Assembly: GCA_905221605.1 (NCBI GenBank)
Contig: CAJNDS010002412.1
Coordinates: forward strand, 2,019,929 to 2,083,928
Reading direction: 5' to 3'
Origin: Symbiodinium natans
Lineage: Eukaryota > Sar > Dinophyceae > Suessiales > Symbiodiniaceae
Length of the DNA stretch: 64,000 nt
The notes under the pieces were generated by a model. It worked only from the letters and a program-made list of their open reading frames with translations, made no database searches and had not been told where the DNA came from. The translations under genes were made by a program, and so were the position numbers. This document shows, piece after piece, positions 10,748 through 21,505 of this stretch; positions within the stretch are counted from its first letter, which is position 1; each line of letters starts with the position of its first letter.

Positions 10748-11392
10748 ATGGACGGGTGGCTTGCTTCGAGCGACAGCCGTGCAGAGAAGAAGCCCCGGAC
10801 GGCAGTGAGCGAGAAGCCTGAGCTTGACAAAGCCATGGTGGGGAAATTGCTGCTACTCCTTTCCCAGCTTTCACTTCGTCATTCTCTTGAAATCCGCGAG
10901 CTTCAATCCGCTGTGTTCCGAACTGTGGTGATCTCCAAAGACTCCCCGTTTGTCAGCGAGGCTCAGGAGGCTACGCGCATTTTTACAGAGAAAGCAAAGG
11001 GTGCGCGCGAACAGCGCAACCACAAGATGCTGGAGGATTTAGGCGAGCCGCAGTACCACAGTTGGGCAGCGATGGTGAAGGTTGCCGTGAGTGATGGGCA
11101 GGCGACTGGTGAAGATGCAGAGGTGCTGAAGCAGCACTTCAACAGTGTCACGGCGGTGTCAGATCTGATTGACAGGGTGCTCATTGCAAAGGTCAAGCGT
11201 TGCTTCGACAAAAAGATGAACAAGATCCACTTTGCGGTGTGCCCTGACATGTCGCCGATCCTCGATGCCTTGCTCCGCACCATCGGTAAAGCTGGTGGTC
11301 GCATCAAGCGAGGCACAGCTCCGCGCTCTGGCAATGAACGTGAGCTGCAAGATCTTGTCGACAAACTGAGCAAGATCGTAGGTGACGTGTGA
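10748..11392 (+). CDS. Second ORF of the LINE, unknown function
   Basis: 214 aa from the ATG at 10748 (MDGWLASSDSRAEKKPRT...), 22 nt after the stop of the RT ORF. It is basic and rich in helix-forming residues (for example EAQEATRIFTEKAKGAREQ and LIDRVLIAKVKRCFDKK), suggesting an alpha-helical RNA-binding or assembly role. No known domain is recognised. The frame is continuous upstream through the whole RT gene (see finding), so this could be the C-terminus of a much longer product or be reached by frameshifting, as well as a separate protein. Coding character is supported by its length and composition. Confidence 0.65.
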   Translation: MDGWLASSDSRAEKKPRTAVSEKPELDKAMVGKLLLLLSQLSLRHSLEIRELQSAVFRTVVISKDSPFVSEAQEATRIFTEKAKGAREQRNHKMLEDLGEPQYHSWAAMVKVAVSDGQATGEDAEVLKQHFNSVTAVSDLIDRVLIAKVKRCFDKKMNKIHFAVCPDMSPILDALLRTIGKAGGRIKRGTAPRSGNERELQDLVDKLSKIVGDV

Positions 11393-11615
11393 TTTTGATA
11401 ATGTTCGCTATAACAAACACGTGCAAGAGTCATGCTGTTTGGTGGGATGGAAGGCCTGTATGCCGTAGATTTCATGTCGGGCTGCATGGCTCTTCCTATT
11501 CTCCAGGGGCGGCGTTGCCTCATAGGTGCCGCTGTGCGTCTGGGGGTTGTTCGAGTTCCCGTGGCATCCTAATCGGCCACCTGCTCGGCCATGACGTGAG
11601 GACTTGTCAGAGTGC

Positions 11616-11961
<346 letters not shown>

Positions 11962-12017
11962 TGTTCTACCATGCCAGCAGCATGGGGGACAAGAACCCGA
12001 AACCCTGAACCCACTGC

Positions 12018-12121
12018 GGGGTCGGAATAATTATTAACAGTATTCCCTTATGATCCTATACTGAAATCGACTATAATCGCGCCCGAAGCCCTCTTCTAAT
12101 TATTAAGGCCCTTATATTATC
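12018..12121. mobile_element. Fold-back element, family D (copy 1, boundary approximate)
   Basis: Begins GGGGTCGGAATAATTATTAA then CAGTATTCCCTTATGATCC. The same end occurs inverted or direct near 12363, 47834, 54964 and 63552. The right end here is not clear. Confidence 0.45.
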
Positions 12122-12158
12122 GCGTAGTATAGGGTTGCTGTTTGCCTCCCATCGCTGC

Positions 12159-12226
12159 CTGTGTCGCGACGGAACGCGTCCATGTGCCGCACGGCATTGC
12201 CCCAGGTGGCGATGTCCATGCAGGAC
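12159..12226 (-). CDS. Exon, unknown protein
   Basis: Minus strand after GAGAG: SCMDIATWGNAVRHMDAF then RRDT, closing before a GC donor (GCAGCG). 68 nt, in with 1 base and out with 1 base. It lies downstream of the exon at 13248-13332 on the same strand. The intervening 1 kb contains fold-back elements. Confidence 0.45.
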
Positions 12227-12290
12227 CTCTCGGGACAGGGCTTAATATGGGGTTTGTTTTTGGGTGTAGCATAGGGGAATAGTTCTATTT

Positions 12291-12363
12291 TGGGGGTGGG
12301 AGTAATTCTAGTATCATAATAAAGGGACCATGAGGGAATACTATTAGTAATTCTTCCGACCCC
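12291..12363. mobile_element. Fold-back element, family D (short copy)
   Basis: A 73-bp near-palindrome: the left arm GGGGGTGGGAGTAATTCTAG is the complement of the right arm ending AGTAATTCTTCCGACCCC. The centre contains the shared AAAGGGACCATGAGGGAATA. Confidence 0.55.
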
Positions 12364-13247
12364 TGTATTACAGGGCGAGAATACAACCCAAATTTCGGAG
12401 AAGCACCATTGAGCTTACTAGTTCTCGGAACTAGAAAACTAAAGGATTCAGAACCTTCTATGCCCCTGGGATATGGGGTGCCTACTTCTGCGATGAAGTT
12501 TCCCCTAAGAAGTAGGGGGTCAAGTAACCCCCACGCAGGAGGACAAAGCCGAATGCAGTTCAAAGAGAACACGGTGAGAACCCGCACCTTGCCGGTGCAA
12601 GTTTCCGAAATAAGATCTGCTCGTGGCTTACTAGGATGGCCACTAAAACCCTGAATAATATTCCTGAATATGATCTTCTTAAACCCAATAAGGGAAGCCA
12701 GTGCAATCCATGGCCAGCCTTCTCCGCACTTCGGAATCGTCGAAGGCACTGGTTGACCTGGTTTCTGGCTCCAATAAGGTAACCCTTATTCCTTTTTGGA
12801 TAAAGCACTACTCAGAGCTCCAGGCCCTGTTCAAAGCTCTTTTCGCCGGATCCCGACAACCTTCGAACCCACGATCCTCTTTATCGGAAGACCCCATGTA
12901 GTCTTCACGTACTGCCAGGCTGCATGGACAAAGAGGAAGCGGGATCCCAGCTGCACATGTCGTTGACCACCTGGCCGCTCCCAACATAAAAGGATACAAA
13001 GCGCATCGTGCACAGCTTGGGGCATCGGGATACTTGTCTGTGCAATTGTACTTGTAGGTGATGCGGAGCAGAAGACACACTCTGTGCAGTAGGGGTGAGT
13101 GTCACACTCGCCCCTATCGAAAATGAACCTACCTTTTTGCCACAGGCTTCGGAAGCCAGCGCCTGCCAAAAGAGAGTTCACAGCTATAAATCCAAGCTTT
13201 TCAAGCCGTACACCTGTCGACCTAAAGCTGAACTAGGCCCGGGATGC

Positions 13248-13332
13248 CGTCCCCAGGTGATTGGAGCCGTGCACGGTCTCCAACACCCGCCAGAGCACCG
13301 AGTTGTCCCCATGGGTCTTCATGGCCCGACTC
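13248..13332 (-). CDS. Exon, unknown protein
   Basis: Minus strand after CAACCAG: SRAMKTHGDNSVLWRVLE then TVHGSNHLGT, ending before a GC donor (GCATCC). A competing frame is also open here, so the reading frame is chosen on composition alone. No homology recognised. Confidence 0.4.
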
Positions 13333-14589
13333 CTGGTTGAAGCACTCAGCCGAGGGCTTTTCTTGAACCCTGCTTCCGAAACCCGAATTAAATCCGAAAA
13401 ACCCAAAACCCTACGGACCGAAACTCTCAACTCCCGACCTCTGATTTTTGCTGCCCCCAAAATTCCTCAAGACCGGGGCCTGAAGTCAGCCTCTCTGCCC
13501 TTCACCTAGACTAGAACTGCTTCGGGCATGCCGGGGAAAGGGGTGCAAAAGTTGGCTGCTTGGGGTGTGGAGTCTGAGCTTATAGTGTTCAATCACATCC
13601 CGAGTTCCCCCGCCCAATGCCCGAAACAAGCTCTCCTGGCGGTGCGCCCCTCATCGTAGCCTGGGCCATCCACCTGCAGGAGGTGTGGCGCTTTGTATGG
13701 TTCGAGGTTCGGGATTGTGTCTTTGGTGGCTGCATATGGTTTGGTTTGTGGCTCTAGGGCAGGTGGGAGTATCGGGGCCTGGAGCCTACTACGTGTAGCC
13801 CCATTCGGCAAGCCCAAAACGGACAACGTCCGCGCAACTCCACGGACTTGTCGATAATTTCGTTGCCTCGCCTTCTAGTCTGGGTCTGATCGGGCATACA
13901 GGGGCGTGAAAGGGGGATCAATTGAATTTGCCCTAAACCCTAAACTCAAACCTGAACCCCAAACCCGTACACTATCCTTGCAACCTCTTGCGAGGGTGCC
14001 GAGTCCGGTGGCCGAACCTGCCAGTCCCAGGACTTGCAATCAAATGCAGGGTTTGGGGCTTAGATTTTACAGATTTTGAGACCCGGACGGCGGTAGCTAC
14101 ACGAAGCCACGGCCCTCGACCCCGAACCCCAAGCCAAAAACCCCTCTCTCTCTCCGCCAAAACCCTACGCCTCAAGGAGGCGGTCGAAGTACTTCCCCGA
14201 CTTCAGCCTGAATTCTCTGGGTTGCTTGCTGTTCAGGAGCCTTACTCCATCATTATAATTAATGCTGGTATACTTCAATTGCTATGGTTTCCAAACTGTG
14301 TGAGTCGGCCCTGGGAGCCCGGGCCTCGTGATGGTTCGGGTATAGGGTTTATGGGTTTGAGACTGTTGGGTGAGGGAAGCGAAGTGGGATGGACAGACCT
14401 AGGCTTCCGCTATGCAACACCAGCATGCAACGTGCAGTCGCACTCCACGCATGCCTGCTGCCATGGATTGGGGAGAGGTTAGCCGAAGAAAGCTACGAAT
14501 GACGCCATCTCTTGAAGGTGAAGCCGGCTAGCGCTACCAGAAGCAGGAGTTCCAGGCTTGTCGGGCAATACTGACCCCTATGCCCTGCG

Positions 14590-14673
14590 CTAGGACTTTC
14601 CCTTGGCGGCCCACAGCATTGCCGTGATGTCGTCGTTGAAAGTGCTTTCGGAGATGTCCTCGGGGACATCCAC
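14590..14673 (-). CDS. Terminal exon with stop codon, unknown protein
   Basis: Minus strand after CGACAG: VDVPEDISESTFNDDITAML then WAAKGKS and stop TAG (14590-14592). 84 nt, phase 0 at entry. It joins in frame to the exon at 14880-14954. The acidic first half (PEDISES) would be surface-exposed. This marks the 3' end of a minus-strand gene whose upstream exons lie beyond 14954. Confidence 0.6.
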   Translation of the reverse strand: MDVPEDISESTFNDDITAMLWAAKGKS

Positions 14674-14879
14674 CTGTCGGCCGTTTCTGCGCCCTAGAGT
14701 GATTTGTAGCCTACGGCTACGAAGCAGGGGCTTGCGATTCCTTGTGTGGAGTTCAGAGGTGGGTTGTGGTCTCTGGGCAGTTCGTCTGGAGTGGGAAGTT
14801 TACTCCCTCAGCTCCTAAACGGTGTGGCAGCTGCGCAAGGGGTTTTTGGAGTCTGGTTGTGCAAGATGCAAAGCCATGC

Positions 14880-14954
14880 CATGGTGGCCTGGATGTGCTG
14901 TGCAATGAAGGCCAGCTGCTCGAGAAAGCTGACTTGCCGCATGCACTGGTAGTC
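14880..14954 (-). CDS. Penultimate exon, unknown protein
   Basis: Minus strand after CCTGCAG: DYQCMRQVSFLEQLAFIAQH then IQATM, exactly 25 codons, before a GC donor (GCATGG). The amphipathic helix pattern (FLEQLAFIAQHIQ) supports real coding. Phase 0 to phase 0, joining the terminal exon as ...IQATM-VDVPED.... Confidence 0.6.
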
Positions 14955-15246
14955 CTGCAGGGCCCATTCTAGGCTCGAGCGCCCAAAAACCCCTTCTCTG
15001 GGACCTGTACTGAGGCGGATGCCCGAGTGCAATCTTAAGGAAAGGCACAATATGAAAAATGAGGTTGAGGCTTGACACTTACCATCATGCTTAGAATGGG
15101 AGTTGCGAAGCAACACCGGGCTTCATTTGCTCGATAGCAGCAGTTTTGTGGCTCTGCGTGCAAACAACACGACATTGCGTTTGGCCTGGCCATCTAGATA
15201 GCATAACGCTGGAGACCGGCAGATAAATATTAAGTACCGCTTCCGG

Positions 15247-16491
15247 TCACCACTGAACCGTCGCAACCGGTTCACAACCTCCGCGGCAAAGGTTGACGAG
15301 TATCCGTTCCAACGCTAAGTTCACATCGGGCTGTTTTTTTGGGCCATAAACGTAAATCCGCCCACCGGCACACCGCGCGTGGGCAGTGTCGGCCGGCATG
15401 CCAAAGCCGGCCTTATGCTTGAAGAAGTGTAGTCCGCGTGGACTAAACACTGCTAGCCACAGTTCATCAAAGTATTGAGCCATGCCTGTCTTGACAGAAG
15501 CAAACTTGATGTCGGAGAACATGCACCTCCAATACTGGTGCGTTTGATTGAAACTCATTCGGCTGTGCTTAACTTCTATCCGGCAGGTATCTCTCAGCCA
15601 GTCTGCACTTGCAGAATGCAGGCCCTTCAAGCTGTTGTGGCCTGACTTCTCCTTGCAAGTCCTCAGAAACGAAGCATCTGGGTTGAGCAGCTTGTCGATG
15701 TCAAAGGCGACAGCTTCGACTCGCAATCCGCGGACTGTTGGGCTGGCATATTGAAGTGGTGTTCCCTCGTAAGCCTGCTTAGTTAGATGTTGGGCAACAC
15801 CGCCTTCGGCCCTTTCCAAGGCTGCTGCAACCTCAGGCCCGGGCACGCTCAGCATTGCAATTAGTTGACAATTGCTTCCAGGACAGAGCAGCTGCTGGAC
15901 GATGTCTTCCAAGCCTTCCTTCCAGGCCAGATTTCGGCCACTTCGCAACTGTATCGCGTAGCCGCGTTCCTCTGAGAGCCGCCCTTGGCTGTACATTCGC
16001 GTGCGTAGGTCGTGCTGGAGAATCAGAAGGCTATCTGGGCTATACAGGGCCAAGTACAAATCATCGAAAAGGTCTTGATTCAGCTTGATGTTTCGGAATC
16101 TCGCCATCCAGGCCATCACGCTGCGATCCCAGTACAGCTGTGCGCTCTTGCACTCGATCCGTCGACCGCCGAGTGCGAAGTCGTAGCTTTCTGCGCCTCG
16201 CCTCCGCAGCCTTCCGTTGATGTCGAGCTCAGGCTCTGGGCTTTGCGCTTGCTCTCCAAACCTTTGGGAGAGCACGCCTCGAACTACATCTTGGAGAACA
16301 TTTCCCCGCTTCGCTGGCGGAAGGCGAGCGAGTGGATGTGAGCCATAAAGCAAGCACACGTCGCCGACATCCTCGAGAATATGTTTGAACCGTGATGCCG
16401 GAAGCAACAGCCAGCGGGCACAGCCAACTCCAGCTAGCGGCTGGGCCACAGCCTGCGCTGCCTGCCGCACGAGCCTACGCCCATGCCACAT
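15247..16491 (-). CDS. Intronless protein with two PD-(D/E)XK-like nuclease domains
   Basis: A 414-aa uninterrupted ORF (ATG 16489-16491, stop TGA 15247-15249), striking in a window where other genes are cut into tiny exons. Two homologous halves each carry an Asp followed by a Glu-x-Lys. Half 1 has YDFALGGRRIECK (D104, E113, K115); half 2 has ADWLRDTCRIEVK (D297, E306, K308). Each is followed by an aromatic/basic stretch, then FDDLYLALYSP (142-152) or FDELWLAVFSP (341-351), then a His/Lys-rich strand. This is the signature order of a PD-(D/E)XK nuclease core, here duplicated. Lack of introns suggests a retroposed gene or part of a mobile element. Catalysis, substrate and partner are unknown. 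Confidence 0.75.
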   Translation of the reverse strand: MWHGRRLVRQAAQAVAQPLAGVGCARWLLLPASRFKHILEDVGDVCLLYGSHPLARLPPAKRGNVLQDVVRGVLSQRFGEQAQSPEPELDINGRLRRRGAESYDFALGGRRIECKSAQLYWDRSVMAWMARFRNIKLNQDLFDDLYLALYSPDSLLILQHDLRTRMYSQGRLSEERGYAIQLRSGRNLAWKEGLEDIVQQLLCPGSNCQLIAMLSVPGPEVAAALERAEGGVAQHLTKQAYEGTPLQYASPTVRGLRVEAVAFDIDKLLNPDASFLRTCKEKSGHNSLKGLHSASADWLRDTCRIEVKHSRMSFNQTHQYWRCMFSDIKFASVKTGMAQYFDELWLAVFSPRGLHFFKHKAGFGMPADTAHARCAGGRIYVYGPKKQPDVNLALERILVNLCRGGCEPVATVQW

Positions 16492-16919
16492 GTCACGTTG
16501 CTCCGCCGCTTCAGCGCATCACATGCACAACCGTTACGCTACGAGCAGGTCCGGACCAGAGCTAAAACGCCGGGCATGTGCGAGCGGGTGTGATGAGGAA
16601 CCCGCATGCCCTAAACCCTCGATCAACCTTCCCACGTCCTCTGCAAAGGTGGTCGGAAGGCCCACCTGCTGACGACCAACAACCTGAAAAGATGCAGGTC
16701 CCCATAGCGGTTCCGGGCTTCTCTTGAGGCTTCGTCTTTCGGGTTACCACTTCTCAGCCTCAACCCCGCATGCCCCCACACCAAAGAGCAAACTGACCCC
16801 AAACACCCGAGGCCTCAAAGAGGAAAATGCCCTGAAGCTTGAACATAACCCCCAAAACCACCAGATCCCAAACCCTCAGCCCACCCCTTTGTTCAAATAT
16901 AAGAACACTACGGAGCGAC

Positions 16920-16982
16920 CTCCAAGGTGGCCGCGTAGGTGAGGTAGCCCTCGCGCTGCACGCTGGAGACGGCGCGGAAGTC
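16920..16982 (-). CDS. Exon, unknown protein
   Basis: Minus strand after CCCCAG: DFRAVSSVQREGYLTYAATL then E, 21 codons, followed by a GT donor (GTCGCT). Phase 0 at both ends. No family recognised. Confidence 0.5.
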
Positions 16983-17332
16983 CTGGGGAGACTTGGTGGT
17001 TTGGGGCCTAGGACTCTGGCTTACCCTGAACCTCTCTTGCTACCAGGACTGTCTGACGACCCTTCACGTCGATGCCTCCCAAAAGCCCCTAAACCCGCGG
17101 AGAGGATAGGCTTTAACGTCTTTGTCCTTGAGCGGCTTTGGGCTAACATCTGAGTTCCTGGGTTCCTTTTCAACCCAGGTGCACTGTACGTGGCCCCCCC
17201 GAACTCGCGTTTCAAAGGGGCACTTGGAAGAAGCCAAGAACTAGAAGTCGTAACTTAAAAGCTCTTGCGCCGCTTTCGGGATGTTTTGGGGGGAAGGCTT
17301 GCGGACCCTTTAAGACACCCCCGTAGCCGCAT

Positions 17333-17385
17333 CTCCTGGTACAGCCGATCCCATTCTCGCATGTGCCGTCCATAGCCGTATTTGC
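17333..17385 (-). CDS. Exon, unknown protein
   Basis: Minus strand after GCGCAG: KYGYGRHMREWDRLYQEMR. It is strongly charged and probably helical. The 3' border is uncertain (GC donor after ATG CG, or GT further on). Confidence 0.45.
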
Positions 17386-18367
17386 CTGCGCTTTTTGGGC
17401 CCCCTAAGCTCTAAGCCTCTAAACCCAGAAGCCCTTCATCCCGAGTGGCAGCTCTTGAGATTGAAGAGCGGCTTGCGTGAAGTTTGCCATGTCAACTACG
17501 TAAAACATGCTGAGCTGCCATCTGCCAAAACCGGTGAATAGCTGAGGGCAGGAAAACCGGCATCGGTGCGAATTAGGGACTTCCGAATTCAGCTAACCTG
17601 CTACAAGGAATTGCGATCCCGAGGCTTCAAGAGGAATATCCGGGTTGTGAATGGTCCACTTTCAGCCGGAGCTTGGGCAACTGAGGACTAACTGCAGCCT
17701 GACCTACACCCCACACGGTTTTTTTCGAAATAGCCCCAAACCAACCCGAAACCCTTTCATGCTAAACCCCAAGGCAGAACAAAGAAGGAACCCGCACCGC
17801 GAACATGCAGCTGGCCTTCTGCGAGGTTTCCGACGAAGCCTCGGCTACTTGCTCGGTGCCGCAAGCAAGGTGTGTGCGTGTGTGCATACAGAAAAAAGTG
17901 TCTCTACACGTTTCCATATATATATATATATACGCACTTATATGTATGTATATATGTTTTTAAGTTCTGATTGTAAAGACATATATAAGATACGGTCTCA
18001 AAGGGCTTTGGTGAGGCCAGGCTGGTGCAATCAGCTCGCTGGGGGGCAGGGGATGAGGCTTCAGGGTTTAGAGTGGGGAGGAATATGTTTCGGGGACCGT
18101 AATTCTGAGGCCGCGCAAGAGCAAGACTGAAGGGCACTTTCCTAATTCTGAGGGCCGTGCAACTGAAGTACTCTATCGGCACAGCTGTTGGGTGGAAACA
18201 AAAGGGGGCCTTGGACGCCCTGCGGATACTGAGGAATCTCTGGCCAATGGGAGATGGACCTGCCCAAACTTAAAGCCCTCTTCTTCTACTACACCCTTTT
18301 GACCGTAAACCCTTTTGCACATGACCGTAAACCCTAAATCATAAGCCCTCAACCCCAAATCCTCCGT

Positions 18368-18805
18368 TCACTTGTCGAGTGACGTTGCAATGCCACGGTG
18401 AGCTTGTCGAGGTTTTCGCTTGTGATCTCCTTTAACTTGCTTTTGTCTAGGTTGGTGTGTGCGCATTGCCATGGTCAGCTGCGAGGGTCCGCAAACCACC
18501 AACAAATCCCTGGTAGCGCCAGTGGCCCTGTAATATGGACCCCAGTAAGGTACCCCAAAGCCGGAAACCACCACATGCTGATGATGACCCTGACCTCTGT
18601 CATGCAGCAAACATGACAGCACGTGACCATCGTGTAAGTCAGCCTTGACAGGCAGCTTCAAAACTTCGGCTCGTCTTTCCGAATGGACAGCATGCCAAAA
18701 TTGCCCAGTGCCGGTCACTGATTTCTTATCGCAAGCCCCCGTGCAGAAAGCCTGTAACAGCCCAACCCCTACGAAAACCTGAAAGTCGATCGACTGGGCA
18801 AACAA
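18368..18805 (-). CDS. Open frame of 145 codons, hypothetical
   Basis: Minus-strand frame containing SIDFQVFVGVGLLQAFCTG near its start and VVVSGFGVPYWGPYYRA near its middle. It opens just after a TGA and has no ATG near the start, so it would be an internal or terminal exon. Composition is protein-like, but no domain is recognised and length alone does not prove coding. Confidence 0.3.
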   Translation of the reverse strand: MFAQSIDFQVFVGVGLLQAFCTGACDKKSVTGTGQFWHAVHSERRAEVLKLPVKADLHDGHVLSCLLHDRGQGHHQHVVVSGFGVPYWGPYYRATGATRDLLVVCGPSQLTMAMRTHQPRQKQVKGDHKRKPRQAHRGIATSLDK

Positions 18806-19489
18806 CGTCCGGCAAGTCCTCTGCGCCCACGTGGATGATCCTTTTCACCTGGCCAAGGGGCGTGGTGGCTTTAGGAAGGGCTGAGGGAGTAGGGCGATTA
18901 GAGTTTGTAGGGGTTTAGTCTGGGCGTTAAGTTGAAGTTCAGAGTTAGAGCAGCGTGGTTGATCACGAGTTGCAGTTGGAGGCCAAGTTTTTTGTTGCAG
19001 TTTGGTTCGGCCACTGCTCAAACACTGGCGTGAACCGCCCCCCCCCCCCCCCCCGTCCAAGCTCATTCCCCCGAATGGGGCGCATTGTCGCTATCGTAGA
19101 CCATCGTACGCATTTTGGCATGTGGCGAGTCAAACAACTTCAACCCCTTTAAAATGCCATACGCCCGAAACCCCGGTAACCCCCCAAAACCCGGAACGCT
19201 AAAACCCTAAAACTCTCAAATCCCGAGAGGCCTTGACGGCCAGAGGTTGAAATTGTCCTTAAACAACTTCAGCCGCAACATGCAAGCCGCCTTAAAACCC
19301 TATATGCCCGAAACCCTAAACCCCTTACACTAAAGCCCTTGAGGGTCAGGGTTTAGGGTTTAGGGTTAAGGGTTTAGGGTTTAGGGTTTAGGATTTAGGG
19401 TTTAGGGTTTAGGGTTTAGGGTGTAGGGTTTAGGGTTTAGGGTTTAGGGTTTAGGGCTTCGGGTTTAGGGGCTGAGGATTCCATGCAGC

Positions 19490-19540
19490 CTTGTTTAGGA
19501 TCGCTTCGCGAGCCGAGTTGGTGCACTTTCGCCGGAAGAC
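19490..19540 (-). CDS. Exon, unknown protein
   Basis: Minus strand after CGCCCAG: VFRRKCTNSAREAILNK, 17 codons, before a GC donor (GCTGCA). Phase 0 to phase 0. Heptamer tracts lie close on both sides (19445, 19575). Confidence 0.5.
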
Positions 19541-19897
19541 CTGGGCGTTTACGCACACACACCCCTCCGGGGTTTGTTGGCGTAGGGTTTAGGGTGTAGG
19601 GTGCCGCAAGGGCCCTTGAGAGTCTATAGACTACAGACTACAGGGTCTCCTGTGCGGGATTCAGGGTACAGCCCTCAATCCCTTCCTTGAACCTTTGGAC
19701 TCAATCTTGGGGCATTTGCTTTGGAAAGCCCAGTCGTACATCGATGTGCTGATGTGCAGAGATGGAGTCTCCAAGGCTCGGTTGCAGAGAGGGCTTAGGT
19801 AATTGAAGCTTTGGGGCTCAGCTGAGGGTTCGGGGTTTCAGGGTCTTCGTACACTTAAGCCCGATACGGCTTTTCGGTGTCCATCCGATCTCGCGGG

Positions 19898-19951
19898 CGA
19901 GTTGCCCAGACAGCAGCCCCCTCCTTGCCCTCCACGCGCTCGAAGAGGGAC
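19898..19951 (-). CDS. Exon, unknown protein
   Basis: Minus strand after CTAGCAG: SLFERVEGKEGAAVWATR. The 3' end is approximate because two GC donors are possible (19898-19907). The frame is also open upstream to about 20000 (ITRIPGGLESEAS), so the exon may be longer. Confidence 0.45.
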
Positions 19952-20311
19952 CTGCTAGCTTCCGACTCTAGGCCGCCAGGAATCCGGGTGATGAAACAAA
20001 AACTTTGCGGCCCTGTGAACCTGCCTGGAAGCCCTGTTGGGGCCTAGGGACCCCAAAAACCTAAGTACGCCATGTTCATACACATGTCAGAAGACATGGA
20101 CAAAGATATACAAAGACAAAAAAATATATACATATATGCATATACATATACACATACATGTACATATACATAAACACAGACAGACATTGACATGAGTCCA
20201 AATGTCCCTGTAACCCATCCACCCAAACCCGCATAAGCTGAGGCGCTTGGACGAGGCCGGCCAATCGAAGCGACTGAAGACCTGCGTCTCTTGTTGTTCG
20301 AAACAAGAAAG

Positions 20312-20402
20312 TAGGTTTAGGGTTTAGGGTTTAGGGTTTAGGGTTTAGGGTTTAGGGTTTAGGGTTTAGGGTTTAGGGTTTAGGGTTTAGGGTTTGGGGT
20401 TT
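20312..20402. repeat. TTTAGGG heptamer array
   Basis: Thirteen near-perfect units ending in two TTTGGGG variants. It is one of the most homogeneous arrays in the window. Confidence 0.95.
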
Positions 20403-20924
20403 GGGGTTTTAGGGCTCATGCTCTGGCGCGTCTCGCCCAGTTGGGTGAGACACCGAAAAGCCTCAACTGCTTTCGAACCCGACCTCCGATCCAGATCCAG
20501 ACCCTGAAAGCCCCCAGCCCCATATCCAGCCCTGGTCGAAGCGCTGGAAATTCTATAAACCCCTACCCCTAAACCCGAAACCTTAAAACCAAAAGAATTT
20601 GAGCAATTTTAGCCTCAAGCCTTAAACCCTATAAACCCCTTTTCCAACCCGAACCCTAAAAGCCCTCAACTTCCTCAAGGGGCCTTCCAGCTGCTTTTCT
20701 GGTGCCACACCTCATGCGGAATCCTAAGCCCTAAACCCCTAAACCCCTAAACCCCTAAACCCCTAAACCCCTAAACCCCCAAACCCCCAAAACCCCAAAC
20801 CCCAAACCCCAAACCCTAAACCCTAGACCCTAAACCGTGGCCCTAAACCCTAAACCCTAAACCCTGAGCCCTGAACCCTAAACCCAACCCTAAATCCTTA
20901 TAGCCCTAAACCCTGAACCCTCAC

Positions 20925-20966
20925 CTCATCTGGAATCCATGTCCAGGTTCCATAGAGGGAGACGTC
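20925..20966 (-). CDS. Exon, unknown protein (series 20.9-26.3 kb)
   Basis: Minus strand after AACCAAG: DVSLYGTWTWIPDE, exactly 14 codons, before a strong GTGAGG donor that runs straight into TTCAGGGTTTAGGG. Phase 0 to phase 0. It joins the upstream exon 21399-21505 as ...AWRIR-DVSLYG.... Confidence 0.55.
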
Positions 20967-21398
20967 CTTGGTTGCGGCCGATTGCCCAGGGGGCGGGGAG
21001 TTCAGGAGCATCGTTCAGGGCTTTAGGGGAGGGTTAGGGCTCCATTGACCTAAGGCTTGATGAACCTAAGGCTTTAGGGGAGGGTTAGGGCTTAAGTAGC
21101 CCAGCTGTGCAACCCGACTGTCAGCAAGACAGAAATGATCAAGTCACGTTCCGCTCCAGCGTTCCGTTCCGAGGGTGCCGGGGTGGCAACTGGCCCCCCG
21201 CTTCCCTAGATGGAAACCCAACCCTTCGGCTGTTGGGTTTCGTACAGGGCCTTGAGGCTCGGGCTTTTCTGGGGGGAATTTCGAAGTAGCGGGCTTCAGG
21301 GTCACCTTAAAACCCCTACTTGGAGGTCCGGGGTAGCTCTTGCTCCTAAACCCTGAGGGAGGGTTTAGGGTCTCGGGCCGGAGTACCACCCCAAACAC

Positions 21399-21505
21399 CC
21401 GAATCCTCCAGGCGTCGAAAAGCACGGAGAGGTCTGGGACCTCGTCGTCCACGTGCTCTTTGAGCCGCTCCGCCGCCAGGAGGCTCATGTTCTGAATCAA
21501 GGTGC
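21399..21505 (-). CDS. Exon, unknown protein (series 20.9-26.3 kb)
   Basis: Minus strand after TTTCAG: TLIQNMSLLAAERLKEHVDD then EVPDLSVLFDAWRIR, 107 nt, before a GT donor (GTGTTT). The two bases at entry complete a Gly codon from exon 22118-22167. Helical, acidic and Leu-rich, without a recognised family. Confidence 0.6.
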
